A stretch of DNA of 64,000 bases from Monodelphis domestica (GCF_027887165.1 NC_077229.1:203290322-203354321); one strand, 5' to 3'. Shown: positions 1-12,863, counted from the first letter of the stretch. Notes: generated from the sequence alone by a model not told the origin. Numbers and translations: made by a program.

Positions 1-1130
1 AAACACAGAAACTCCAGTGAAGTTGACACAGGCTTTGCAAGAACTCAAAATGCAATTCAAAAAACAATTAAGAGAGGCTGAAGACAACTGGGAAAAACTT
101 AAAAAGCAAAATAAGTCATCTGGAAACAGAAAATAGTGTCTTGAAAGCCAAAATTAACCAGTTTGAAAATGAAGCAAAGGAGATGAAAGATTAGGTAAAG
201 AAGATGAAAGATGTCCTACAAAGAAAATCAATCAGCAGGAACAGGATGACCAAAAAGCCAGTGATGAAATTCAGTCCTTAAAACTAGCATCCAAGAACTA
301 GAAGCAAATGACTTCACAAGGCAAAAGGAAGCTATAAAACAAAATCAAAAGAATGAAAAAACAAAATGAGGAAAATATGAAACACTTCATCCATAAAATG
401 GAAGACCAAAACAGGTCCCAGAGAGACAATTTATGAATCATTGGATTACTGGAAGATCATGACAAAAGAAAAAGCCTTGACATCATTCTACAGGAAATCA
501 TCCAAGAAAACTGCCCCAACATTCTAGAGCAAGAGGGAAAAGTGGAGATTGAAAGAATCCACAGATCACTTCCTGTACTTAATCCTCAATTGACAATACC
601 CAGGAAGGTTATAGTCAAATTCAAGAACTACCAGACCAAGGAAAAATATTGCCAGCTGCTCATATTCAGATTCAGTTTCATTCAGATACCACAGAACTAC
701 AATTAGGATAACACAGGATCTGGCTGCATCTACACTGATGGGCTGAAAGATATGGAATATGAAAAGCAAGGGAACTGGGTCTACAACTAAGAATTAACTA
801 CCCAGCAAAACTTACTATATTCTTGCAGGGGAAAGTATGGTCATTTAATAAAATAGAAGATTTCAAAGCATTCATAAAGAAAAGAGCAGACTTAAACAGA
901 AAATTCCATGCCCAAACATAGAACTCAAGAGAATAACCAAAAGGGAATTAAGAAAGGGGGGAGGGGGACAGACACCTTTTTTTAAGGGACCAAACAAATT
1001 GAAATGATTTGTATCCCTATAAGAAAAGAGGATGTTGGTAACTCTTAAAAATTGTTATTATCACCTGGGTAGCTAGAAGAATTATACTTAGAAAAAAACA
1101 GTGACAAACTGTATAGGATGAAATGCCAAG

Positions 1131-1132
<2 letters not shown>

Positions 1133-1182
<50 letters not shown>
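1133..1182. repeat. (AC)25 microsatellite
   Basis: Uninterrupted AC dinucleotides in L1A, just left of the solo LTR. The long Cys/Val frame on the minus strand here is an artefact of the repeat. Confidence 0.98.
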
Positions 1183-1187
<5 letters not shown>

Positions 1188-1188
1188 A

Positions 1189-2023
1189 TGAGGATTGGAT
1201 TTTGCTATCTCCTGATTGTAACAATGAAGGTTTTTTTTTCCTTTATTGGGAAGATTAAATTGTAATCCACAATCTATTTTAGATTTTAATCTACAGAAAC
1301 GTGGTAACTCAGTGTTTGAAGTGTATCTACCCATTTTAACTACAAAAAGGTGTTAAGTAACTACAAAATGTGAACTAACCAAAAAAGGTGTTAAGTAACC
1401 CAAAAGGTATTATCTAACCAAAGAAGGTGTGAACTAAAGAGGGGGAAGTTCTGGAGAAAAGCATCTGCTGTGACTGGTAGACATGAAATTTAGGGGAGGT
1501 AACACAAGAGAAAAAGATCTTTAAAAGAGGACCAAAAGCCAGAAGAAGATATTCAATTTAAAATTTGAGTTGGATAGAGGATCTCTGACTTGGAATGGGT
1601 CTGGAGGATCAGTCTCTTGATATTCAATTCGATTCAATATGAGGAGACCAATGAGCTCTCTGACTGAGAAGAAACTGGAAGACAGACATTGAGGAGCAAC
1701 TGAAAGACAGACACCCAGACTTCTTTCCATTCAGACAGTCACTGTTGGTGAGTGAAAGGCTGAATTAGTGGCCCTGCCTTTCTAGAGGTGTAAAGCCTCC
1801 AGGAAGGCCCATTGTCTTTTCCCTGATTAGGGCCTTAGTACTTCTTCCTAGCTCAGAGGAAGCCAGAGTTTCCTCTCTCTCATTCCTTAATATCTTCCCT
1901 CTATTGTAAATAAACTACCTTAAATTCCATTTACTTTACTAATTCATTTTGGGTTTAGAAATTAAATTCCTGGTACCCACATAATTAATATATTCAGAGT
2001 CCAACCAGAAGTAAAATTTAACA
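1189..2023 (+). mobile_element. solo LTR of an endogenous retrovirus, inserted in L1A
   Basis: Seen: begins TGAGGATTGG, ends TTTAACA, with a TTTAAAAGAGG TATA-like site near 1520 and a TAAATAAAC poly-A signal near 1908. It aligns over most of its length with the LTR at 28865-29674. It is flanked by ATATA-type sequence on both sides (1183-1188 and 2024-2029, 5 of 6 matching). The L1 inter-ORF region resumes directly afterwards. No gag, pol or env sequence is attached, so this is a solo LTR. Confidence 0.82.
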
Positions 2024-2430
2024 ATATATTTATATTTATAAAATTAGAGGTAAAAAAGAGATTAACACTAAAAGAAATGGGAAAAGAGAAAAAACTGGGT
2101 AAATTTATATGTCATAAAGAAGCACATGGCGAGAGTAGAGGAGAATACCAATATACTGGAAGGGTAAAGAAGATGGAGACAGGAAATACTTAATTCTTAT
2201 ATGCATTGAAATTGACTCAAAGAGGGAAGAACAATCAAATCCAAGGGGGCAGAAATGCCCTATAGATAAGCAGAAGGGTAACAAACAGACTGGTGGGGAG
2301 TGAAGTAATGCAAGGGAGGGAGAGTGTGGGGGGTAGAATAAAAAGACCCTAAAGAAAAATGAGAGGGGAATAAGAAGGGGGGGAAGGGAAGCAAAATAAG
2401 GGTGGGAAATAGGGGGACCAATTAAAAATA

Positions 2431-2640
2431 AAACACAACACGGCTACCCAACGCAGCTGAGGAAGTCTCCAGGTGTAATAATTTTTTGTGCCACTGCACC
2501 CAAGCTTCCAATGCCGAAGAGAGTGGGACTGTCTCTGTGCACCGACTTTTCCACTTAAATCTCTTTCACACACAAGTATCTTTGTGCACATGCACAAAGA
2601 CAATCATCATTCTTGGCTTCTGAGAGACTACTACTATAAA
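2431..2640 (+). mobile_element. 5'-truncated copy of unassigned CpG-rich repeat (RTE-SINE-like)
   Basis: Seen: nearly collinear with the reverse complement of the 19.9-kb and 39.2-kb copies. It includes the shared GCAGCTGAGGAAGTCTCCAG and GAGAGTGGGACTGTCTCTGT blocks and ends in the same ACTACTACTA tail. It interrupts the L1A inter-ORF region. Only the 3' third of the element is present, so it integrated 5'-truncated as a retroposon would. Confidence 0.8.
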
Positions 2641-5600
2641 TATACTATATACTGTTGTAGAAGAAAATAGTGAAAGAAGAAAGGGCAGGATTAGGAGTAA
2701 AAATCAAAATGTTGGGAAATACAAAGCTGGTATTCATAACTCTGAATGTAAATGGAATGAACTCACCCATAAAATGGAAGCAAATAGCAGAATAGATTAG
2801 AAACCAAAATCCTACCATATGTTATCTACAAGAAACACACATGAGGAAGGTAGACACAAACAGGGTAAAGGTAAGAGGATGGGACAAAATCTACTGGGTA
2901 TCAACTGAGAAAAAGAAGGCAGGAATTGCAATCATGATATCTGAGAAGGCCAAAGCAAAAATAGATCTAGTTAAAAGAGATAGGGAAGGTATTTACATCC
3001 TGATAAAAGGCAGTATAGACAATAAGGAAGTATCAGATCTCAAAATATATGCACCAAATGGCATAGCATCCAAATTTCTAAAGGAGAAACTAGTGGAGCT
3101 CAAGGATGAAATAGTTTTCTATGAAAACTATACTAGTGGGATACCTCAACCTTCCTCTATCAGATCTAAATTAATCAAACCAAAAAATAAATAAGAAAGA
3201 GGTAAGAGATGTGAATGAAATAATAGAAAAAGTAGAGTTAGTAGATATGTGAAGAAGTAGGAACAAAAAGGAATACACCTACTTTTCAGAAGCACATGGT
3301 ATATTCACAAAGGTTGTCCATGTACTAGTACATAAAAACATTGCAAACAAGTGCAAAAGAGCAGAAATTAAAAATGCAACCTTTTTAGATCATAATGCAA
3401 TAAAAATAATAATTAGTAAGGGTACAAGGAGAGGCAAATTAAAAATTAATTAGAAATTAAATAATATGATTCTCCAAATTCAGTTAGTTAAAGAACAAAT
3501 CATAGAAAAAATTAATAATTTCCTTGAAGAACATGACAATGATGAGACATCCTTTCAAAATCTATGAGATGCAGCCAAAGAAGTACTCAGGGGAAAATTT
3601 ATATCCTTGAGTTCTTATATTAACAAATTAGGGAGGACAGAGGTCAATGAATTGGACATGCAAATCAAAAAAATAGAAAGAGAACAAATGAAAAATCCAA
3701 AAATGAAAACTAAATTATAGATCCTAAAAATTAAAGGAGAAATTAATATATTCAAAAGGAAAAGAACTATTGAGTTAATAAATAAGACTAGAAGCTGGTA
3801 CTTTGAAAAAAACAAATAAAATAGAAAAAAGTACTGGTCAATCTAAATTTAAAAAGGAAAACCAAATTAATAGCATTTAAAGATGAAAAGGGAGACATCA
3901 CCACTAATGAAGAGGAAATTAAGACAATCATTAAAAACTATTATGCCTAATTATATAGCAGTAAATATGGCAATCTAGGTGATATGGATGAATATTTACA
4001 AAAATATAAATTGTCTAGATTAACAGAAGAAGAAATAGAACACGTAAATAATCCCATGTCAGAAAAAAGAAATTGAACAAGCCTTCACATAACTCCCTAA
4101 TAAAAAATCCCCAGGGCCAGATTGATTCACAAAAGAATTCTAACAAATATTCAAAGAACAACTAATCCCAATATTATACAAACTATTTGACATAATAATC
4201 AAAGGATTTCTACCAAATTCCTTTTATGACACAAATATGGTACTGATTCCAAAGCCAGGCAAGTCAAAAACAGAGAAAGAAAACTAGACCAATCTCCCTA
4301 ATGAACTTACATGAAAAAAATCTTAAATAGGATACTAGCAAAAAGACTCCAGCAAGTGATCTTGTGGGATTTATACCAGGAATGAAAGAATAGTTCAATA
4401 TTAGGAAAACCATCCATATAATTGACCATATCAACAAGCAAACCAAAAAAAAATCACATGATTGTCTCAATAGATGCAGAAAAAGCCTTTGATAAAATAC
4501 AACACTCATTCCTATTGAAAACACTAGAAAGTATAGGAATAGAAGGGCCTATCCTAAAAATAATAAACAGTAATTATCTAAAACCATAACCAAACATAAT
4601 CTACAATGGGGATAAACTAGAAGCCTTCCCAACAAGATCAGGAGTAAAACAAGGATGCCCATTATCACCTCTGTTATTTAAAATTGTACTAGAAACACTA
4701 GCAGTAGCAATTAGAGAAGAAAAAGAAATTGGAGGTATTAAAATTGGCAATGGTCTAGTTAAAGAATCCTAGAGAATCAACCAAAAAGCTAATTGAAATA
4801 ATCAACAATTTTAGCAAAGTTGCAAGATACAAAATAAACACACATAAGTCATTAGCATTTCTATATATCTCCAACACATCTCAGCAGCAAAAATTGGAAA
4901 GAGAAATTCCATTTAAAATTACCCTAGACAATATAAAATATTTAGGAATCTATCTGCTAAGACAAACAGAGGAACTATATGAACAAAACTACAAAACACT
5001 TTTCCACACAATTAAAATTAGATCTAAAGAATTGGCAAAACATCAACTACTCATAGGTAGGATGAAATAACATAATAAAAATGACCATCCTACCCAAACT
5101 TATTTACTTATTTAGTGCCATACCCATCAAACTAGCAAGAAACTTTTTTATTGAATTGGAAAAAAAACATAACAAAGTTCATTTGGAAGAACAATAGATC
5201 AAGGGTATCAAGGAAAATAATAAAAAAAAATTTAAAGAAGGTGGCCTAGAACTACCAGCTTGCAAACTATACTATAAATCTGTGGTCATCAAAACAATAT
5301 GGTACTGGATAAGAGACAGAAAGGAAGATCAGTGGAATAGACTTGAGGTAAGTGACCTCAACAAGACAATCTACAATAAACCCAAAAATCTCAGGTTTGG
5401 GGGACAAAAATCCACTATTTGATCAAAAACTTGGGAAAATTGGGAGACAGTATTGGAAAGGTTGAGTTTGGATCAACATCGCACACCCTGCACCAAGATA
5501 AACTCAGAATGGGTGAATGAGTTGAATATAAAGAAGGAAACTATTAGTAAATTAGGTGAACACAAAATTATATAGTTGTCACATCTTTGGGAAAGGAAAG

Positions 5601-6596
5601 ATTTTAAGACCAAGGAAGAGTTAGAAAAAAATTACAAAGTGTAAAATAAATTATTTTGATTACATTAAATTAAAGAGGATTTTTTTTTTACAAACAAAAC
5701 CAATGCAACCAAAATTAGAAGAGAAGAAACAAATTGGGGAATACGTTTCACTACAAAAACCTCTGACAAAGGTCTAATTACTCAGATTTATAAAAATCAG
5801 ACCATTTCCCAACTGATAAATGGACAAAGGACATGAATAGGCAATTTGCAGATAAAGAAATCAAAACTAATAATAAACACATGAAAATGTATTTTAAATG
5901 TCTAATAATCAGAGAAATGCAAATCAAAACAACTCTGAGGTGTGAGACCACCTCACACCTAGCAGATTGGCTAACATGACAACAAAGGAAAGTAATGAAT
6001 GTTGGAGGAGATGTGGCAAAAGTGGGACATTAATGCATTGCTGGTGGAGTTGTGAATTAATCCAATCATTCTGGAGGGCAATTTGGAATTATGTCCAATG
6101 GGCACTAAACGACTGTCTGCCCTTTGGTCCAGTCATAGCAATGCTCAATTCATACCCCAAAGAGATAATAAGGGAAAAGACTTGCACAAAAATATGTGTA
6201 GCCTCAGTCTTTGTGGTGGAAAAAAATTGGAAAATGAGGGGATGCATTCCAGTTGGGGAATGAATGAACTGTATATATTGGTTATGGAATACTATTGTGC
6301 CCAAAGGAATAATGAACTGGAGGAATTCCATGTGAACTGGAACAACCTCCAGGAATGCAGAGTGAAAGGAGTAGAACCAGGAGAAAAACAATTGCTTGAT
6401 CACATGGGCAGAAGGGAATATTACTGGGGATGTAGCCCAGGAAATAGGTTTTGATCAAGGACATATGTAAAACCCAGTGGAATTGCATGCTGGCTATTGG
6501 AAGGGGTTGGGGAAGAGGAGAGGAAAAACATGATTCTTATATCCAAGGAAAAGTATTCTAAATTGACTAATTAAATTTTTCAAAAAATATAATATA

Positions 6597-6771
6597 AATA
6601 GATATAGATATAGATATAGATATAGATATAGATATGGATATGGATATGGATATGGATATGGATATGGATATAGATATAGATATAGATATAGATATAGATA
6701 TAGATATAGATATAGATATAGATATAGATATAGATATAGATATAGATATAGATATAGATATAGATATAGAT
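6597..6771. repeat. (GATATA)n microsatellite with GATATG core
   Basis: About 29 hexamers of GATATA, with a central block (about 6631-6669) of GATATG. It starts where the A-rich tail of L1A should be, so it probably grew from that tail. The Met-Asp/Ile-Asp frame through it is an artefact. Confidence 0.97.
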
Positions 6772-6834
6772 AAAGGAAAATGTATGGTTACTATATTTTA
6801 TACTTGGGAGTTAATTTTGAAAAATTAGGTCTGA

Positions 6835-8196
6835 AAAACATTTTTTTTGTAAATTATTACATATATAACCTGAGGTGATTTCTAAAAAAATAAGTGAATA
6901 ACTCCTTTTTAAACAAATAAATACCCTCAAATCTATGTGTTTTCTCCATAAATGGGTTTATGAAACTATAATGGCCCTTTACATAAATTTATCCAGATGT
7001 TATTGGTATAAGGAATAAGACTGACATACAGTTGGTATCTACATAAGATTTCTTATGACCCAGGTCACTCCCTTCCCAGTGCAACTACACCAATTCCTGA
7101 GTAATTAGAACAAAAATTGCCTATAAATCAATGAAAACAAGTGTGCATATGCAGGTGATGGTGAACTCTTAAGGCATTCCTCTATATTAGGCAAATTAGT
7201 CCTGGATTAGATTCCACTATTCTCTCCCTCTAGGTGGGAATAGTCTCCTCCCATTTAGGTAGTATTCTAAGACATCACCTCCTATTAGTGTTATATTCTG
7301 AGGGCTCCTCACTTTTAGATCAATGACTATCATTCCCTGATACTATGACCTCATATAAAAGATTAAATTATTGTTTTGTAATAATATTTTTGAAAGTGAG
7401 GTTGGTTTATTTTGTTTTTTTAACATTGGATTTTGGTATTTTCCATTTTAAGCTTTTCTGTTTTCTTTGATTGTGGTAGGTTCTGTTACTCCAAAACATT
7501 TTCTCTTCAAATTGGTCAGTATCACAAAGGGATGTTATTTAACTTTTTAAAAAATAAAGTAAATTAAAATATAGCAAAAATAAATTTAAATTTAATTTCT
7601 GACAATTCCAAATTATTTTCTGTAATTACTTTTCCCTTTTAAACTTTTCTTTGGGGTGGGGTAAACCAACTTATCATGTTATACATATGTGTAAAATACT
7701 AGTTATTATTATAATTTTAACTCCATCAAATACAAGTTATTTAAGGCTAAGTTTATCTATTTCATATATAAATGTAGTAGGCATTGCAACAATACAACTA
7801 ATTTGCATTATGAACCATTGATAATTGTGGAAGATAGCCCCCATTTTGAAATTAGAAAAGTGGGTCTAGAATTCTACATTTATGCATTTTCTATTAATGT
7901 GCAATGATTACTCTCCATTATTGGGCATTCATCATGTTAGTTACATCTTTGTTGACTTTTATTTGAACTTTATTTGAAACTTTAAATTACGTATTTACTA
8001 ATACCTTCTGTACTCAAAACGAATAGTGTTAACTACTGCTTTACATGCCTCTCTTCAAAAGATTTTGCATCCCATCTGAAATATCCTGGCCCAAATCCTC
8101 CTTTTCATTATCATATCCCTTCACCAATGTCATGGAAAATAATAGTATTGCTACTTAAAACTCAGAACTTTTAGGTAAATAATGCTATATTAAAGT
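6835..8196. other. AT-rich stretch, nothing recognised
   Basis: No open frame of note, no recognisable repeat ends and no splice-bounded exon. It ends in the left target-site duplication of L1B. Confidence 0.5.
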
Positions 8197-8988
8197 AATA
8201 TTATTGCCAATAGACTTCCGGTCAAGATGGCGGCTTAAAGAAAGCTAAAGTTCAGATCTCCGGAAACCCTTCCCTACCAAACTCAAACTATATGCTCCTA
8301 GGGCAGCAAAATTCAAAACGAACAACAGCATAGACCCTGGAAATCCTCCTCCTGGACCTGGACCAAAAGGTACGGCCCCCAAAAGCCAGAACCAGAGATC
8401 ACTCGGACCTAAGGGGTAGGCAGGAGGAAGGTCCCAGGACTCATCCCCCCCAACCCAGAGGGCTGAGTCCAAGACAGCAGAGGGAACCTCAAAGCCTCAG
8501 GGCCAGTTATTCTGAAGGCCACTTCCTGAAAACAACCTGACTCAGTTGCCGGGGCACCCAGACAGCAGGGAAACAGAGAGAGACAGGGGAGCCTGTAACT
8601 CCCTGGCTGGATCCTTCCATTCGAGTCTCACGGAAGGTCCCTGCCTCAGGGCATACTCAGTTCAACCCAGTGAAAGCTAACCTTATCAGGAGCCCTCCAA
8701 ACTCTGGGAAGCCATGGCCCCTCCCCCCTCAGAGTGTAGGCTCTTCTGGCTGGCTAAGGCACTGAAAAACCTCGTGGAGAGTGCCAAGCCAGGCTCAGAG
8801 CATGGAATAAGGCAACGGAGAAGCATTGGGAGGGAACTGAGGAGGGTAGTAACACAGAAACACCAGCAATTCCTGGCCTCCCAGGAAAGACAGAACAGCG
8901 GAGGAGAACCGGATAATTTGCCTAGGGCTAAAACCTCTGAACACCAGACAAAGATAAGAAAAGCTAGACCTCCCCCACTCAGATAGAG

Positions 8989-9288
8989 ATGACAAACTCC
9001 ACAGAAGCACAAAAGCCTCAAAATTCCAAGAAAAACAAGAAGAAGGGGCCAACTTTGGACACATTTTATGGAGCAAAAATACAAAATACAGAGGAGATAG
9101 AAGAGGAAACACAAGCAAATGCTCCGAAACCTTCCAAAGGAAAAGGAAACTCTCCACAAACCCATGAAGAATTGGAATCAGAAAGGATCAAAAAGATGGA
9201 AGCCTTTTGGGAGGAAAAGTGGGAAATAATGCAAAAGAAATTCATGCATCTACAAAACCAGTTTGACCAAAGTGAAAAGGAAAAGTAG
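8989..9288 (+). pseudogene. L1B ORF1 5' part (RNA-binding/coiled-coil protein), stop-interrupted
   Basis: 99 codons from ATG to TAG, beginning MTNSTEAQKPQNSKK and continuing Lys/Glu-rich (LESERIKKMEAFWEEKWEIM). After the TAG the same frame stays open and coiled-coil-like (LKDNEQELIKQSQKTEKLEE) for about 95 codons, so a single nonsense change split it. In intact L1 this product coats L1 RNA. This copy is dead. Confidence 0.85.
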
Positions 9289-10523
9289 GCTCTAAAGGTC
9301 AGAATTAGGCAACTCAAAGACAACGAGCAAGAATTAATAAAGCAAAGCCAAAAGACCGAGAAATTAGAAGAGAACATAAAATATCTCACTGACAAGGTCA
9401 TAGACTTAGAAAACAGAGGGAGAAGAGACAATTTAGGAATAATTGGACTACCAAAAAAGCCAGAAATAAACAGGAAACTCGACATCATAATACAAGATAT
9501 AATCAAAGAAAATTGCCCAGAGATCCTAGAACAAGAGGGCAATACAGGCACTGAAAGAGTTCACAGAACACCCCTACACTAAATCCCAAAAGACAACTCC
9601 CAGGAATGTAATTGCCAAATTCCAAAGCTTTCAAACAAAAGAAAAAATCTAACAAGAAGCAAGAAAAAGATAATTTAGATATAAAGGAATGCCAATCAAG
9701 GTCACACAAGACCTTGCAAGTTCCACTCTGAATGACCTTAAGGCATGGAACATGATTTTCAGAAAGTCAAGAGAGCTGGGCCTTCAACCAAGAATCAGCT
9801 ATTGATCAAAACTGACTATATATTTCCAAGGGAAAGTATGGGCATTCAACAAAATAGAAGATTTCCAAGTTTTTGCAAAGAAAAGACGAGAGCTCTCTGG
9901 AAAGTTCGATATCAAAAAACAAAGAGCATGGAATACCAGAAAAGGTAAATATGAAGGAAAGGGAAAAGGAGAAAAATGTTATCTTTTTCTTTCACTCAAA
10001 CTCTCTTCCTTAAGGACTACATTTATATCAATCTATGTATATTAACATGTGGGGAAAATGTAATGTGTAAATAGGGGGGAAAGAAAGACCAAATAGAATA
10101 ATCTTTCTCACACAAAGATTCACATGGGAAGGGGAGGGGAAGAAAACTCCTATAAGAAGGAGAGGAAGAGAGTTTTTACTTAACCTTACTCTCAGGGAAA
10201 TCAACTCTGAGAGGGAAGAACATCCAGATCCATTGGGATCTTGAATTCTATCTTACCCAACAAATAAAGGTAGAAGGGAAAACCAAGTGGGGGAGGGGGG
10301 AGGGAACACAAAAAAGGGAGGAAAGAAGAGGGGGGAGGGGGTTGTAACAAAAAGGGAGGGACTAGAAAGGGAAACATATCAAGGGAGGGGGCAATACATT
10401 AGGTCATAGAAACATGGCACACAAATGCAGAAAAGCAGAAATAATAAATGCAGCCTTTTCAGATCACAAGGCAATAAAAATAATGATCAGTAATGGTACA
10501 TGGAAAAACAAATCAAAAACTAA

Positions 10524-11807
10524 TTGGAAATAAAACAATATGATACTCCAAAATCGTTTAGAGAAGAAATTATAGAAACAATTAATAATTTCATCGAGGA
10601 AAATGACAATGGTGAAACATCCTTTCAAACCTTTTGGGATGCAGCCAAAGAGGTAATCAGAGGTAAATTCATATCCCTGAGTGCATATATTAACAAACTA
10701 GGGAGAGCAGAGATCAATCAATTGGAAATGCAAATAAAAAAACTTGAAAGCTATCAAATTAAAACCCCCCAGCAGAAAACCAAACTAGAAATCCTAAAAA
10801 TTAAGGGAGAAATTAATAAAATCGAAAGTGATAGAACTATTGATTTAATAAATAAGACAAGAAGCTGGTACTTTGAAAAAACAAACAAAATAGACAAAGT
10901 ACTGGTCAATCTAATTTAAAAAAGGAAAGAAGAAAAGCAAATTAACAGCATCAAAGATGAAAAGGAGGATGTCACCTCTGATGAAGAGGAAATTAAGGCA
11001 ATCATTAAAAATTACTTTGCCCAATTATATGGCAATAAATACACCAATTAAAATGATATGGATGAATATATACAAAAATACAAACTGTCTAGACTAACAG
11101 AAGAAGAAATAGAATTCTTAAATAATCCCATATCAGAAAATGAAATCCAACAGGCCATCAAAGAACTTCCTAAGAAAAAATCCCCAGGGCCTGATGGATT
11201 CACCAGTGAATTCTATCAAACATTCAGAGAACAGTTAATCCCAATACTATACAAACTACTTGACATAATAAGCAAAGAGGGAGTTCTATCAAACTCCTCT
11301 TATGACACAAACATGGTACTAATTCCAAAACCAGGCAGGTCAAAAACAGAGAAAGAAAACTATAGACCAATCTCCCTAATGAATATAGATGCAAAAATCT
11401 TAAATAGGATACTAGCAAAAAGACTCCAGCAAGTGATCAGAAGGGTCATCCACCATGATCAAGTAGGATTTATACCAGGGATGCAGGGCTGGTTCAATTT
11501 TAGGAAAACCATCCACATAATTGACCACATCAACAAGCAAACCAACAAGAACCACATGATTATCTCAATAGATGCAGAAAAAGCCTTTGATAAAATACAA
11601 CACCCATTCCTATTAAAAACCCTAGAAAGCATAGGAATAGAAGAGTCGTTCCTAAAAATAATAAACAGTATATATCTAAAACCATCAGCTAATATCATCT
11701 GCGATGGGGATAAACTAGATACATTCCCAATAAGAGCAGGAGTGAAACAAGGATGCCCATTATCACCTCTACTACATTGTACTAGAAACACTAGCAGTAG
11801 CAATTAG
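10524..11807 (+). pseudogene. L1B ORF2 reverse-transcriptase remnant, frameshifted
   Basis: Seen: the frame at 10524-10919 is the pre-RT region (WDAAKEVIRGKFISLSAYIN). The 249-codon frame at 11058-11807 carries [61 protein letters not shown] and [12 protein letters not shown], in the usual order for L1-clade RT. A small deletion near 11773 shifts frame. The catalytic FADD lies in another frame at 11876-11887. The endonuclease domain upstream is missing. Confidence 0.92.
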
Positions 11808-12224
11808 AGAAGAAAAAGAAATTGAAGGCATCAAAATAGGCAAGGAGGAGACCAAGTTATCACTCTTTGCAGATGACATGATGGTCTACTTAAAGAATCC
11901 TGGAGATTCAACCAAAAAGCTAATTGAAACAATCAACAACTTTAGCAAAGTTGCAAGATACAAAATAAACCCACATAAGTAATCAGCTTTTCTATATATC
12001 TCCAACACAGCTCAGCAGCAAAAACTAGAAAGAGAAATCCCATTCAAAATCACCTTAGACAAAATATTATTGCCAATAGTGCCATCTTTCCTGAAAGTTA
12101 CTTTTAAAATGCATTCCAAGTAACACCATTGTAGCTTTCCTTTAAATGTTATAAATGAGATAATAGGTTTTTGCTAATTTAGGTAAAGTGTGCGTCTTGT
12201 CATGTCATTATTTACTTAGTGAGC

Positions 12225-12735
12225 TCCAATAACACCCTCTTATCTACAAGATCAAATATAAACTCCAGTTTGGCATTTAAAGCTCATTATAACCTGGACC
12301 CTTACTATTTTTTCTTAGGTGATACTCTTCATTCATTCTATGATCCAGAGACAGTAGCCTACTTGCCCTTCCATGCATAAGATACTTCTCCTACCTCCAT
12401 GTCTTTGCCCTGGCTATTCCCATGTCTGGAATAATTTACCTATGCCTCTTAATTGCCCTTATTTCTTCAGGCCTCAACCCAAATCCAAATACCCTACTCT
12501 ACAAGAGTCCTTAACTAGTAACTCCAATTGTTAGTGTCTTTTCCTCCGAGATTATTTTCCATCTATTCTGTATGCATTTAAAATGCAACTGGCTATTTAT
12601 ATATTGTCTCTTCTATTAGAATGTGAATTCCTTCAGAGAAAAGACTTTTTGCTATTGTTCTTTTCTTTTCTCTTTTCATATTCCCAGCATTTAGCATAGT
12701 GCCTAGCACATAATGGGTGTTAAATAAGGTGGGGT
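12225..12735 (+). mobile_element. L2 LINE 3' end
   Basis: Shows the L2 end pattern: AACTCCAGTTTGGCATTTAAAGCTC, then a Leu/Pro-rich C-terminal remnant, then a TTAGCATAGTGCCTAGCACATAATGGGTGTTAAATAA-like end. Old and broken. Confidence 0.75.
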
Positions 12736-12863
12736 TTTTTTGGTTTTGACTGATGAACTGAATTAGAAAACTCTGTGCCCTTGCACTAACAACAGAATAT
12801 GAATAAAAACCAAATCAAAATATTAATACTAAATCTCTGAGGAAGGAAAAAATGCCAACCCAC

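Larger units (their letters stand above)
1..6596 (+). mobile_element. L1A: decayed marsupial L1, nested with LTR and repeat fragment
   Basis: Seen: the window opens inside L1 ORF1 (coiled-coil-type, Lys/Glu-rich, many stops) running to about 950. A purine-rich inter-ORF segment resumes at 2050-2430, after an LTR. ORF2 runs from about 2710 to 6400. The endonuclease region shows LNVNG and QETH (frame 2841-3194), RT-like sequence lies at about 3960-4770, and the C-terminal Cys/His/Trp-rich part is open at 5967-6263 (HCWWSCELIQSFW). The 3' UTR ends near 6596 in a microsatellite. The RT catalytic FADD motif present in L1B is deleted near 4748-4755. Not functional. The 5' end lies outside the window. 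Confidence 0.93.
8214..12062 (+). mobile_element. L1B: L1 with intact 5' end, internal and 3' deletions, 17-bp TSD
   Basis: Seen: starts ACTTCCGGTCAAGATGGCGG, typical of an L1 5' UTR start. The UTR runs to 8988 and ORF1 starts at 8989 (MTNSTEAQKPQNSKK). A TAG at 9286 and further stops break ORF1, whose remains reach about 9950. A purine-rich inter-ORF segment follows to about 10395. ORF2 then resumes directly after the endonuclease domain, with RT in two open pieces (10524-10919 and 11058-11807). It stops at 12062 without poly-A. AATATTATTGCCAATAG occurs at both 8197-8213 and 12063-12079. It cannot encode a working retrotransposon. Confidence 0.95.

Noticed and set aside
1017..1334. Cys/Val-rich minus-strand frame
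   Set aside because: Runs through the (AC)25 microsatellite and the LTR edge.
6634..6828. 64-codon Met-Asp/Ile-Asp repeat protein
   Set aside because: Translation of the GATATA/GATATG microsatellite.
8686..9165. 159-codon antisense frame over L1B 5' UTR and ORF1
   Set aside because: Follows from the codon bias of ORF1 on the other strand. No start context or second copy to support it.
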